The notes beneath the pieces were generated by a model. The model saw only the letters and a list, made by a program, of their open reading frames with translations, made no database searches and had not been told where the DNA came from. 64,000 nt of DNA from Agathobacter rectalis ATCC 33656 (GTDB taxonomy: Bacteria; Bacillota; Clostridia; Lachnospirales; Lachnospiraceae), in contig NC_012781.1 in NCBI RefSeq assembly GCF_000020605.1, forward strand, positions 2,357,501-2,421,500, given 5' to 3'. This document shows, piece by piece, positions 1 to 9,869 of the stretch (within the stretch, counting starts at the first letter, position 1; each line of letters begins with the position of its first letter). The position numbers and the translations under genes are program-made.

Positions 1-51
1 CACATCAAATAAAACAACAAACTCATATCTGTTTTTAATAACCTCTCCCAT
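1..51 (-). CDS. cas7: Cas7c (Csd2), N-terminal fragment
   Basis: Only the first 17 codons are inside the window; the gene runs off the left edge. The peptide starts MGEVIKNRYEFVVLFDV, which is the typical opening of the type I-C Cascade backbone protein Csd2/Cas7. Its ATG directly abuts the cas8c stop codon, as expected for the cas5-cas8-cas7 order. In the family, several Cas7 copies coat the crRNA spacer and flip out every sixth base. That property matters for the RNA candidate near 3.5 kb. The call rests on a short peptide plus gene order. Confidence 0.85.
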   Translation of the reverse strand, partial: MGEVIKNRYEFVVLFDV

Positions 52-2453
<2,402 letters not shown>

Positions 2454-2894
2454 TTACAGGACATCTCCTTCCTCATAACAAGCTGCAATGTAGTCTCGTG
2501 GCTGATAATAAAAATCGGTATTATAATTTGATATCTTGTCACTTATCCACGAATGATACACTTTCCATATACCATGAAGTATCTCATCATCACTAAAACA
2601 ATCCTCTATCAATCTCTCATATACTTCGCCAATATCCCAGTAATCCGGAATCCTATATTTACAATCATGTATATTATCATAATTTCCATTATTCATACTG
2701 CATTCCGTAATAAACTCATCTGCAACTTTTTCAATTGGTTCGCAATGGAGAATATCTGCATATTTATATATACGTTTAATCCGTTCTTTTGTCAGTAAAT
2801 CAACCACCTCATAACGTTTCCTTTTAATCTGCCTGCCAATATATTCAATCAGACTGCATGTATAGAATAGATTATTATTATTTTTAACCGCCAT
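2454..2894 (-). CDS. Small acidic partner of the DUF3990 protein (putative TA component)
   Basis: I chose the ATG at 2894 (MAVKNNNNLFYT) because a GAGG stands about 7 nt upstream; an earlier ATG at 2915 has none. The product is 146 residues. The sequence resembles an uncharacterised Firmicute family I recall beside DUF3990 genes, with blocks FYTCSLIEYIGR, YADILHCE, IPDYWDIGEVYERLI and KISNYNTDFYYQP. No catalytic motif or membrane segment is visible. The start overlaps the end of the DUF3990 gene by 11 nt and the stop abuts cas5c, so it is co-translated with both. A role as antitoxin, toxin cofactor or second effector is possible, and the sequence alone does not decide. Confidence 0.75.
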   Translation of the reverse strand: MAVKNNNNLFYTCSLIEYIGRQIKRKRYEVVDLLTKERIKRIYKYADILHCEPIEKVADEFITECSMNNGNYDNIHDCKYRIPDYWDIGEVYERLIEDCFSDDEILHGIWKVYHSWISDKISNYNTDFYYQPRDYIAACYEEGDVL

Positions 2895-3348
2895 AAACAA
2901 CCTCATTTCCAACATATCTCAAAGTACTAAGCGCACTTACCGTATGAAAACTTATTTGATGAGTCGGATGATTAAACTTCGCCAGTTCCCAAAAAGCTGC
3001 TCTGCTTATCTTTCCATCAATATAATTCTGTATATAATTATATATTGTATCATCAGCCATAGGTCCTTCAACAATATCATACGAGTGCGCTATTCCTCTT
3101 CTGCAATCAACAATAAAATCAAGCCATTCTTCTGTCATTTTTTCAAATACAAGATACTTAAGCTTTGAATTTTCAGTATATTCATATTTATTCAAATAGC
3201 CTCGCGTTCCATATCTCGTTGCCCATCTCACTGCCTGCTCTGGCATCTGTGTGCAATAAAACCCAAAATAAAAATCCTTGTTATAACGAGCTGTTCTAAT
3301 TTCAGGAAATTCTACTATTTCTTTACTTCCATGATATAAAATCATCAC
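2884..3348 (-). CDS. DUF3990-type ADP-ribosyltransferase-like protein (candidate toxin)
   Basis: This 154-residue protein opens MILYHGSKEIVEFPEIR and continues KDFYFGFYCT then QAVRWATRYG. That is the DUF3990 pattern: the YHG motif resembles the NAD-binding His-Gly of ADP-ribosyltransferases, and the G-F-Y...A block resembles their Gly-hx-Tyr segment. DUF3990 is placed by family databases, as I recall, near ADP-ribosyltransferase folds; activity is inferred. A strong AAAGGAG lies 7 nt before the ATG. A promoter is visible at 3400-3428 and the gene is first in a chain with the 146-residue protein, cas5c, cas8c and cas7. Placement inside a type I-C operon, plus an RNA candidate aimed at its promoter, suggests a CRISPR-guarded toxin. 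Confidence 0.8.
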   Translation of the reverse strand: MMILYHGSKEIVEFPEIRTARYNKDFYFGFYCTQMPEQAVRWATRYGTRGYLNKYEYTENSKLKYLVFEKMTEEWLDFIVDCRRGIAHSYDIVEGPMADDTIYNYIQNYIDGKISRAAFWELAKFNHPTHQISFHTVSALSTLRYVGNEVVYGG

Positions 3349-3399
3349 CCTACTCCTTTATCTAATTTATTTCACGTACATTATCTTCTTATGTTTTAA

Positions 3400-3428
3400 A
3401 TAATACTACTTCAAACATTACTAATCAA
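3400..3428 (-). promoter_or_regulatory. Promoter of the DUF3990-partner-cas5c-cas8c-cas7 operon
   Basis: On the minus strand TTGATT (3428-3423) and TATTAT (3405-3400) are separated by exactly 17 nt. Predicted start is near 3393, about 45 nt before the ATG at 3348. A Cascade footprint of about 34 nt starting at 3458 would reach the -35 box. No other convincing promoter was seen in the 230-nt gap, so this probably drives the toxin candidate and the Cascade genes. Confidence 0.65.
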
Positions 3429-3441
3429 CACTTTTCAATTT

Positions 3442-3461
3442 TTATTTAAAATTTTATTGAA
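3442..3461 (-). promoter_or_regulatory. Predicted Cascade target (protospacer with TTC PAM) for the crRNA-like RNA
   Basis: Minus-strand TTC (3461-3459), the known type I-C PAM, is followed by AATAAAATTTTAAATAA (3458-3442). The pseudo-spacer of the plus-strand RNA reads AATAATATTTTTAATAA (3519-3535). The two agree at 15 of 17 positions; the mismatches are positions 6 and 12, and the next is position 18. Type I effectors flip out every sixth crRNA base, so these mismatches should cost nothing. The match then ends, which would favour binding without full R-loop formation and Cas3 cleavage. The site lies just upstream of the toxin-operon -35 box and overlaps the -35 box of the RNA's own promoter. 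Confidence 0.7.
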
Positions 3462-3485
3462 ATAATTCAATTCATATTGTACAAT
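3457..3485 (+). promoter_or_regulatory. Promoter of the crRNA-like RNA
   Basis: TTGAAA (3457-3462) and TACAAT (3480-3485) are separated by exactly 17 nt, each one base from the sigma-A consensus. Transcription should begin near 3492-3493, at the GTC that opens the repeat-like sequence. The -35 box includes the complement of the PAM and the first two protospacer bases, so Cascade bound at the target would also block this promoter. Confidence 0.7.
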
Positions 3486-3492
3486 TACATTT

Positions 3493-3580
3493 GTCAGGCT
3501 AATCCTGTGGATTGAAATAATAATATTTTTAATAATGCAAATAAATGGCTGTGTTTATAATTCACACAGCCATTTAAATT
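3493..3580 (+). ncRNA. CreR/CreA-like crRNA-like antitoxin RNA (candidate)
   Basis: From the predicted start the RNA reads GTC, then a short hairpin CAGG-CTAAT-CCTG (3495-3507), then TGGATTGAAAT (3508-3518). The last 11 nt equal the 5' handle that Cas5c leaves in type I-C systems, and the GTC start and hairpin position also match I-C repeats; only the stem is shortened. The pseudo-spacer begins at 3519 and matches the toxin-operon promoter region next to a TTC PAM, with mismatches only at 6n positions over 17 nt. A 13-bp stem-loop at 3542-3576 can end the RNA at about 88 nt. In CreTA modules a degenerate-repeat RNA guides Cascade to repress a toxin. The class assignment is inferred; no second repeat is visible. 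Confidence 0.7.
3542..3576. terminator. Stem-loop between cas3 and the crRNA-like RNA, possibly bidirectional
   Basis: A perfect 13-bp inverted repeat (3542-3554 with 3564-3576, 9-nt loop) starts two bases beyond the cas3 stop codon. The flanks are A/T-rich but lack a strong T tract on either strand. It could end cas3 from one side and the small RNA from the other. If so, the downstream genes need their own promoter, which is present. Confidence 0.6.
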
Positions 3581-5693
3581 ACAGATATAAATCCATTCCA
3601 GATTCCACAGACAAATTTAATCCCTTGTCATCTGTATACATTTCTTCATCTACCAATTCATAAAAATTCTCTATATCCGATGTTATTTCCTTAATTATAC
3701 CAGCACCATACAAAGTATCAAAAAGCTGATTATATATCTGAACACAGTACTGGGATGCCTTTCTCATTCTGGCTTTTCCATAACCCTGATTTTTTATTTC
3801 AAATAATAAATCCTTAGCTTCCTGCTCTATCGGAATAAATACAATTCTTGTATTTTCCTCAATCAAATGAAATTTTTCTGATACCGTCTCAAAATTATAT
3901 TTCCAATCCTTGAATTCGCCTATAATATTCTTTTTATCCAAATCATTTTCTCTAAAATGATATAGCCTTTTGAAATATTCTGTAATGCATTCAAGATTAG
4001 AAATATCATGATAATCTTGCAATAACCCTTTAGTGATTGAGCTTTGCAGACTTTGTCCCGGCACTGTTTTCATTCCATTTATATCAAAAATATAAACTTT
4101 ACTGTTTTCTTTTTTCTCAATTCCTTCTCGGTTGCATCTACCTGCTGCCTGTATTACCGAATCTACTCCTGCTACTTGACGATATACTGAATTAAAATCA
4201 AGATCTACTCCCGCCTCTACCAAACTTGTTGAAATAAGCACACATGATTTTGATTTATCACTCATTCTTTCTTTAATCTGTGCAAGTATCTTTTTACGAT
4301 GCTTAGGATACATACTTGTTGATAAATGATACACACCATCACCACTTAACTGTTCGTAAAGCTGCTGTGCACATTTTTTTGTATTAACAATACACAGTGC
4401 TCTTTTTTCAGTCTTCAATCTTTCAATTAAAGTATCAAATTCGATTATCCCAAGATTTTCGTATATAACTCTTTTAAAAAATTTAAACTGCTCATTTATA
4501 TTCGGGCATAATTCAATATACCGTCTGTGTTGATCAAATATACTGTCTAAGGCCGGTTGTGTTGCCGTACATAAAACAATACTTGTCCTATAGAAATCCA
4601 TTAAATTTTCCATCATGGCAATGCATGGTTTCAAATATTCCAATGGCAACATTTGTGCCTCATCAAATATAACCACAGAATTCGCAATATTATGAATTTT
4701 CCTACACTTAGATGACCTGCTTGCGAATAATGATTCAAAAAATTGAACATTAGTCGTGACAATTACAGGTTTATCCCAGTTTTCGCTGGCAAGCTGCATC
4801 GGTTTTAATTCTTCAGAATCCCCATAATCGACATTACAATGATTCTCAAGAACATTATCCTGCCCAAGTATTTCACGAAACACCTGAGCATTCTGTTCTA
4901 TAATGCTAGTATATGGAATAACATATATAATATGCTCCATTTGATGCCTGACTGCATGCTTTAACGCAAATGCCAATGAGGCAATTGTTTTTCCACCACC
5001 TGTTGGAACAGTCAGGTGAAACAATCCCCTATCATTCTCACCTGCTATCAGACAGGCTTTTAATATCTCAGTTCTTCTACCGTTTATCGAATTAAGATCA
5101 TCATTTTCTAACCATGAACCAATATGTCTTTCCAGTCTTGCTAATAAAGATGCCATTTCTTCACCCGATGTTCGTTCCACATGGTTATTCTTCATAAAAC
5201 TTTCTGTTTCAAGAAAGTCCGCATCAACAAGACATGAATATAACATCCTCATAAAAATCCCCATTGAAAAATGAGGATTTTGTGTTTTACAGCTCTCAAA
5301 AGGATCACTTTTTATTTGTGGAATTTCTACCTCCTGTCTATATGCCTGATAATCACATATTGATTTTCTATATCGTTCTTCAAGCTTATAGTAATCCATT
5401 AGTCCAGAATGATGTCCTGCAATAGCATATTGTAATATAGAATAATATCCACCTTTTTCATTACATAATCTCATTCCAGCAGTAGAATGGTCTACTCTGT
5501 CATTCGTATTAAACTGTATTTTATGTTGAAATTCTTTGGAATACTTACCTAGATCATGTAACATACCTATGCAATATCCCCACTCATATTTTCCAAATGA
5601 TTCTGCAAATTTTCCGGCTAATTTGGCAGTTCCATCCAAATGATCAATAAGCCTTTGCTTTCTTTCTTCTTCTATATGCGCAATATATTCCAT
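3579..5693 (-). CDS. cas3: Cas3, type I-C nuclease-helicase
   Basis: The 704-residue protein has an N-terminal HD nuclease domain (MLHDLGKYSKEF near residue 45; GHHSGL near 93) and a superfamily 2 helicase. Helicase motifs are Walker A PTGGGKT (around 230), the DEAQ box (IFDEAQMLP), CTATQPAL and the late QAAGRCNREG. Cas3 is recruited by Cascade at a fully paired target, nicks and degrades it. Length and domain order are typical of I-C. The gene follows the aldo/keto reductase by 20 nt and is followed at once by a 13-bp stem-loop, so it appears transcriptionally separated from the Cascade genes. Confidence 0.95.
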   Translation of the reverse strand: MEYIAHIEEERKQRLIDHLDGTAKLAGKFAESFGKYEWGYCIGMLHDLGKYSKEFQHKIQFNTNDRVDHSTAGMRLCNEKGGYYSILQYAIAGHHSGLMDYYKLEERYRKSICDYQAYRQEVEIPQIKSDPFESCKTQNPHFSMGIFMRMLYSCLVDADFLETESFMKNNHVERTSGEEMASLLARLERHIGSWLENDDLNSINGRRTEILKACLIAGENDRGLFHLTVPTGGGKTIASLAFALKHAVRHQMEHIIYVIPYTSIIEQNAQVFREILGQDNVLENHCNVDYGDSEELKPMQLASENWDKPVIVTTNVQFFESLFASRSSKCRKIHNIANSVVIFDEAQMLPLEYLKPCIAMMENLMDFYRTSIVLCTATQPALDSIFDQHRRYIELCPNINEQFKFFKRVIYENLGIIEFDTLIERLKTEKRALCIVNTKKCAQQLYEQLSGDGVYHLSTSMYPKHRKKILAQIKERMSDKSKSCVLISTSLVEAGVDLDFNSVYRQVAGVDSVIQAAGRCNREGIEKKENSKVYIFDINGMKTVPGQSLQSSITKGLLQDYHDISNLECITEYFKRLYHFRENDLDKKNIIGEFKDWKYNFETVSEKFHLIEENTRIVFIPIEQEAKDLLFEIKNQGYGKARMRKASQYCVQIYNQLFDTLYGAGIIKEITSDIENFYELVDEEMYTDDKGLNLSVESGMDLYL

Positions 5694-5713
5694 TTATATC
5701 ACCAGATTCATCT

Positions 5714-6703
5714 TTACACTCCCACAATCTCATCAATCATCCTAAGCTCTTCCTCAGAGAAGCCTGTGCCCTCCATAACCTTTAAGTTTTCAAGAATCTG
5801 CTGTGGCTTTGAGGCGCCGACAAGCACGCTTGTCACGTCATCATCCTTTACCACCCACTTAAGAGCCATCTGTGCTAGTGTCTCACCACGTTTTGCGGCT
5901 ATATCGTTTAGCTTCTTAATCTGCTCGATGTGTGGAGTGAGCTTTTCCTGATTTAAAAAGCGGCCGTCTGTCTTTATACGGCTATCCTCCGGAATACCGT
6001 TTATGTAACGGTCTGTGAGCATGCCCTGTGCGAGCGGGCTGAAGGAGATGATGCCCTTTTGACACTCTCTTGCTGCCTGCTTCAAGCCGTTTTGCTCTAT
6101 TGTACGGTTGAAGATATTGTATGAATTCTGGTTGATGATAAACGGACATTTCAAATCAGTAAGAATCTCGCAGGCTCTCTTCATGGTCTCGCCGTCATAA
6201 TTTGACAGTCCGACATAGAGTGCTTTTCCGCTTTTTACTATCTGGTCGAGTGCTCCCATTGTTTCCTCAAGCGGTGTCTCAGGGTCCATTCTGTGATGAT
6301 AGAAAATATCCACATAGTCGAGTCCCATTCTCTTAAGGCTCTGATCAAGGCTTGCAATCAGATACTTGCGGCTGCCCCAGTTGCCGTATGGTCCCTTCCA
6401 CATATCATAGCCTGCCTTTGAGCTGATGATGAGCTCATCGCGGTATGCTGACAGATGCTCCTTCAGGATAAGCCCGAAGTGCTTCTCTGCGCTGCCGTAT
6501 TCAGGACCATAGTTGTTTGCCAGGTCAAAGTGAGTGATGCCATGGTCAAAGGCTGTGAAGCACATCTGCTTCATGTTGTCATACGATGAAAAATCACCGA
6601 AATTGTGCCATAGACCAAGCGATACAACAGGAAGCTTAAGTCCGCTCCTGCCGCATCTGTTATATCTCATTGTGTCGTATCTCTTTTCGTCTGCTGTGTA
6701 CAT
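5714..6703 (-). CDS. Aldo/keto reductase, YghZ/AKR14-like
   Basis: This 329-residue NADPH-dependent oxidoreductase has the family tetrad: Asp in HFDLANNYGP, Tyr in the same motif, Lys in IISSKAGYDM and His in DIFYHHRMDP. The stretch KGPYGNWGSRKYL is typical of the YghZ group, which reduces small aldehydes such as methylglyoxal or L-glyceraldehyde 3-phosphate. The C-terminal VLVGASKPQQI binds cofactor. I start it at 6703 (MYTADEKRY), preceded by GGGAGG, rather than 15 nt upstream. It lies 20 nt ahead of cas3 and could be co-transcribed with it, though nothing suggests a functional link. Confidence 0.9.
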   Translation of the reverse strand: MYTADEKRYDTMRYNRCGRSGLKLPVVSLGLWHNFGDFSSYDNMKQMCFTAFDHGITHFDLANNYGPEYGSAEKHFGLILKEHLSAYRDELIISSKAGYDMWKGPYGNWGSRKYLIASLDQSLKRMGLDYVDIFYHHRMDPETPLEETMGALDQIVKSGKALYVGLSNYDGETMKRACEILTDLKCPFIINQNSYNIFNRTIEQNGLKQAARECQKGIISFSPLAQGMLTDRYINGIPEDSRIKTDGRFLNQEKLTPHIEQIKKLNDIAAKRGETLAQMALKWVVKDDDVTSVLVGASKPQQILENLKVMEGTGFSEEELRMIDEIVGV

Positions 6704-6746
6704 ATTTACCTCCCGCATAAATACATGATATTTTACCCGATAAATT

Positions 6747-6752
6747 ATTATA
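6747..6752 (-). promoter_or_regulatory. Possible -10 box for the aldo/keto reductase
   Basis: A consensus TATAAT on the minus strand lies about 43 nt before the reductase start codon. The hexamer 17 nt further upstream (TAGAAA) is only a 4/6 match to the -35 consensus, so the promoter call is tentative. Confidence 0.4.
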
Positions 6753-6778
6753 CTACAGCAGACTTGATTTTTCTATTG

Positions 6779-7174
6779 TTAAATAAAATCCTCCGTCAGC
6801 TTTCCATGCTTCTCATAATTTGTCACACGCGCTATCTTGTTTTCATCATCCACAAACACAACCTTCGGATGATGCTCCTTTGCTTCCTCCGGTGTCATCT
6901 GCGCATAGCACATGAGTATCACATGGTCACCGACTGCAACCTGTCTGGCGGCTGCGCCGTTTAAGCATATCATGCCTGAGCCCGGCTCTCCGGCGATGGT
7001 GTAGGTCTCGAATCTGTTTCCGTTTTCCACATCGACAATCTGTACCATCTCATACTCCAAGATGCCTGCTGCCTCAAGCAGCTTTGTATCTACAGTGATG
7101 CTTCCCACGTAGTTTAAGTCAGCCTGCTTGACCACCGCTCTGTGTATTTTGCCCTTAAGCATTGTATAATTCAT
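6779..7174 (-). CDS. panD: Aspartate 1-decarboxylase (pyruvoyl enzyme)
   Basis: PanD makes beta-alanine from aspartate for pantothenate. The 131-residue proenzyme has the self-cleavage site at Gly24-Ser25 ([10 protein letters not shown]), which yields the pyruvoyl cofactor on the alpha chain. Other family features are LKGKIHRA at the N-terminus, the GNRFETYTI block and [14 protein letters not shown]. It is the last gene of the minus-strand pan cluster, about 37 nt after panC. The product feeds PanC directly. Confidence 0.97.
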
Positions 7175-7211
7175 TGTTTGTACCTCTTTTCAATAATCGT
7201 TTCTTGTCCGT

Positions 7212-8051
7212 CTACGCAATAAAATTGTCAATCAGCCTTGTCTTTCCGATATAGACAGCAATTGCCACGAGTGTTGTTCCCTTAATCTCATCAACCGGTG
7301 TAATTGTTTCAAAATCAACCACATCTACATAATCAATTCTTGCAAGCGGCTCCTTGTTTATCTCTGCTGTGATTGCATCCTTTATCGCTTTTGCACTCTT
7401 TTCGCCATCCTCTACGAGCTGCTTTCCGATTTTTAAGCTTCTGCTCAGTACAAGCGCTGCCTGTCTTTCATCCTCACTTAAATATGTGTTTCTTGAGCTC
7501 TTTGCCAGTCCATCCTCCTCACGGATGATTGGGCAGCCGATGATTTCTGTGTCAACATTTAAATCCTTTACCATACGCTTTATGACCGCAAGCTGCTGTG
7601 CATCCTTCTGTCCAAAGTATGCACGGTCAGGTGTCACAATGTGAAACAGCTTCAGGACAACTGTCTGCACACCTCTAAAATGGATAGGTCTTGTTTTTCC
7701 ACAAAGCTCAGTTGTGAGGCCATTCATATCCACATATGAGCAGAAGCCGTCTGCATACATCTCCTCAGGCTCAGGATGGAAAATAATGTCAACGCCCGCA
7801 TCCTCACAAAGCTTTGCATCCCTGTTTAAATCACGTGGATAGCTGTCTAAATCCTCTGCAGGGCCAAACTGCATTGGATTTACAAAAATACTCACTACAA
7901 CCTTGTCATTCTCGCGTCTTGCCGCATCGATTAAGCTCTTGTGTCCCTCGTGGAGGTATCCCATTGTAGGTACAAAGCCAACGCTTTTGCCCTCTTTTTT
8001 CCATGCCTTTACTGCTTCTCTTACCTGTTCGATTTGTCCGTATATTAACAT
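7212..8051 (-). CDS. panC: Pantothenate synthetase (pantoate-beta-alanine ligase)
   Basis: PanC condenses pantoate with beta-alanine using ATP. The 279-residue protein has the nucleotidyltransferase HIGH motif as HEGH in PTMGYLHEGHKSL, then SIFVNPMQFGP, the KMSKS-like region (LAKSSRNTYLS) and YFGQKDAQQ. I take the ATG at 8051 because AAGGAG precedes it by about 8 nt and the protein then starts at the usual position; reading further upstream adds residues not typical of the family. It sits between panB and panD. Confidence 0.97.
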   Translation of the reverse strand: MLIYGQIEQVREAVKAWKKEGKSVGFVPTMGYLHEGHKSLIDAARRENDKVVVSIFVNPMQFGPAEDLDSYPRDLNRDAKLCEDAGVDIIFHPEPEEMYADGFCSYVDMNGLTTELCGKTRPIHFRGVQTVVLKLFHIVTPDRAYFGQKDAQQLAVIKRMVKDLNVDTEIIGCPIIREEDGLAKSSRNTYLSEDERQAALVLSRSLKIGKQLVEDGEKSAKAIKDAITAEINKEPLARIDYVDVVDFETITPVDEIKGTTLVAIAVYIGKTRLIDNFIA

Positions 8052-8121
8052 TTTATGTCTCCTTATTCTTTTATTTTTCGTAGCTATTTTTTGTAAATAT
8101 TCTTCAATACTATTTTCGATA

Positions 8122-8949
8122 CTAATACAGCTTGTCAATTATTGTCTCATCCATCTTAAAGGTATGCTCCTCACCAGGGAAGCTTCCCTCCTCAACAGCC
8201 TTTTTGTAGGCTGTGAACGCCTCATTCATTTCTTTTCCGACCTGTGCAAACTGCTTTACAAATTTCGGCTTCATGTTTGCATACATGGCAAGCATATCCT
8301 GATATACGAGCACCTGGCCGTCGCAGTCTGCTCCCGCTCCGATACCGATTGTAGGTATGCTTATGCTCTCTGTGATTTTTTTGGCAAGTGCCTTTGGCAC
8401 GCACTCGAGCACTACTGCAAATGCTCCTGCCGCCTCAACTGCACGGGCATCGTCAAGAAGCTTCTGTGCTGCCTCTTCACCCTTTCCCTGCACCTTGAAG
8501 CCGCCAAATGCATTTACTGACTGTGGTGTAAGCCCTAAATGTGCACATACCGGAATTGATGCATCCACGATAGCCTTTATCTGTGGACATACCTCCTTGC
8601 CACCCTCGAGCTTGACTGCCTGCGCATGGCCTTCCTTCACGAGTCGTCCTGCATTGACCACAGCATCATAAACCGATGTCTGATATGACATAAAAGGCAT
8701 ATCTGTGATGAGCAGCGTATCCTTTATGCCTCTTGAAACAGCTGCGCTGTGATGAATCATATCCTCCATAGTCACTGAAAGTGTATCCTCATAGCCAAGC
8801 ACCACCATGCCGAGAGAATCTCCTACTAAAATTGCATTGATTCCGGCCTCATCTATGAGCTTTGCTGTCGAATAATCATATGCTGTGAGCATCGTGAGCT
8901 TCTCGCCCTTTTCCTTTGCCTGTTTAAAAGTTACTACTGTATTTTTCAT
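8122..8949 (-). CDS. panB: 3-methyl-2-oxobutanoate hydroxymethyltransferase
   Basis: PanB transfers a hydroxymethyl group from methylene-THF to ketoisovalerate, giving ketopantoate. The 275-residue protein has the family motifs [41 protein letters not shown] and [15 protein letters not shown]. The start at 8949 ([10 protein letters not shown]) is preceded by GAGGG; upstream in-frame codons are not family-like. It follows the panG-like gene and precedes panC, as expected for a pantothenate operon. Confidence 0.97.
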   Translation of the reverse strand: MKNTVVTFKQAKEKGEKLTMLTAYDYSTAKLIDEAGINAILVGDSLGMVVLGYEDTLSVTMEDMIHHSAAVSRGIKDTLLITDMPFMSYQTSVYDAVVNAGRLVKEGHAQAVKLEGGKEVCPQIKAIVDASIPVCAHLGLTPQSVNAFGGFKVQGKGEEAAQKLLDDARAVEAAGAFAVVLECVPKALAKKITESISIPTIGIGAGADCDGQVLVYQDMLAMYANMKPKFVKQFAQVGKEMNEAFTAYKKAVEEGSFPGEEHTFKMDETIIDKLY

Positions 8950-9017
8950 TGTCCAATCCCTCTGTCTTTCTGCAACAATCCGTTTCTTGTAACTACTTGG
9001 AACCATTCACGGTATTG

Positions 9018-9869
9018 TCAGCCTCTTAGCAATTCCATCATCTGAGTGTAATCCTTATCAGGATTCTTTTTTTCAGCAATATTTACTAGTTTTGTACCAA
9101 GCATTTTGTACAATCTGACATCATCGCTATCGTCATTTTGCATACATGCGATGTGCTTTTTCACTGTTTCAATATCGTTTCTCTCGATTGGCCCGGTCAG
9201 TGCGCCGTCACAGCCTGCTTCGAGTACGTTTTCGATATTGCGCATCACAAGCTGGCCTGTAGCTCTTACAGCCTCAGCCCTTGTAAAGCCGCAGTCCTCC
9301 AAAAGAGAATAGCCCATGTCAAGGACAGCAATCACCTGATTGCTCAAAATACTAGCCGCTGCATGGTATTTTGCCTTTTTAGCGCCATCAATGCGGCATA
9401 CCTCATTTCCAATAGAACAAAACAGCCCGGATATTGCTTCAACCGCAGCATCCTGCCCTTCCACTGTGAAAAATGCTTTATTTAATTGCTCATATGATGA
9501 AAATTTGTTACTGAACGGTAACATTGGATGAATTGAACAGCATGATACGCTCATGCTCTCCCTTCCGGAAAATGAATCGGATGATAATGCGCCACTGCAA
9601 TGACATATAATCTGATTCGTTAGAGACAGCTCTTTTAATTGTTCCCAAACCGGTATAATAAATGAATCCGGTGTGGTGATAAATATAATCTGTGATTGAT
9701 CCGCCAGTTGCTTTAGCGAATCAAAGCTCTCTGTCCTTGTAAACTCCGCAGCCTCCTTAGCCGCCGCAGAATCCACGTCATAATAGCCTGCAAGCTCTAT
9801 GTCCTTTGTCCTTAGGTATTTACCTATAGAACAGCCCACTCTGCCTGCGCCGATTATGCCTATTTTCAT
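9018..9869 (-). CDS. DUF2520 / ketopantoate reductase-like dehydrogenase (PanG candidate)
   Basis: The 283-residue protein starts MKIGIIGAGRVGCSIG, a Rossmann NAD(P)-binding loop, and continues with IIFITTPDSFI, CHCSGALSSD and SIHPMLPFS, hallmarks of the Rossmann-plus-DUF2520 family. Its C-terminal half (GAKKAKYHAAASILSN) is the helical dimerisation domain seen in ketopantoate reductase-like proteins. The pan cluster lacks a classical panE, so this gene probably supplies ketopantoate reductase activity, as proposed for PanG of Francisella. The ATG overlaps the upstream small ORF by 4 nt and is preceded by AAGGTGG. Confidence 0.8.
   Translation of the reverse strand: MKIGIIGAGRVGCSIGKYLRTKDIELAGYYDVDSAAAKEAAEFTRTESFDSLKQLADQSQIIFITTPDSFIIPVWEQLKELSLTNQIICHCSGALSSDSFSGRESMSVSCCSIHPMLPFSNKFSSYEQLNKAFFTVEGQDAAVEAISGLFCSIGNEVCRIDGAKKAKYHAAASILSNQVIAVLDMGYSLLEDCGFTRAEAVRATGQLVMRNIENVLEAGCDGALTGPIERNDIETVKKHIACMQNDDSDDVRLYKMLGTKLVNIAEKKNPDKDYTQMMELLRG

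Noticed and set aside
3493-3580. Reading the repeat-like sequence as the edge of a normal CRISPR array
   Set aside because: There is only one degenerate repeat, the stem is shortened, no second repeat follows within 100 nt, and a terminator-like hairpin comes after one pseudo-spacer. A regulatory RNA fits better than an array.
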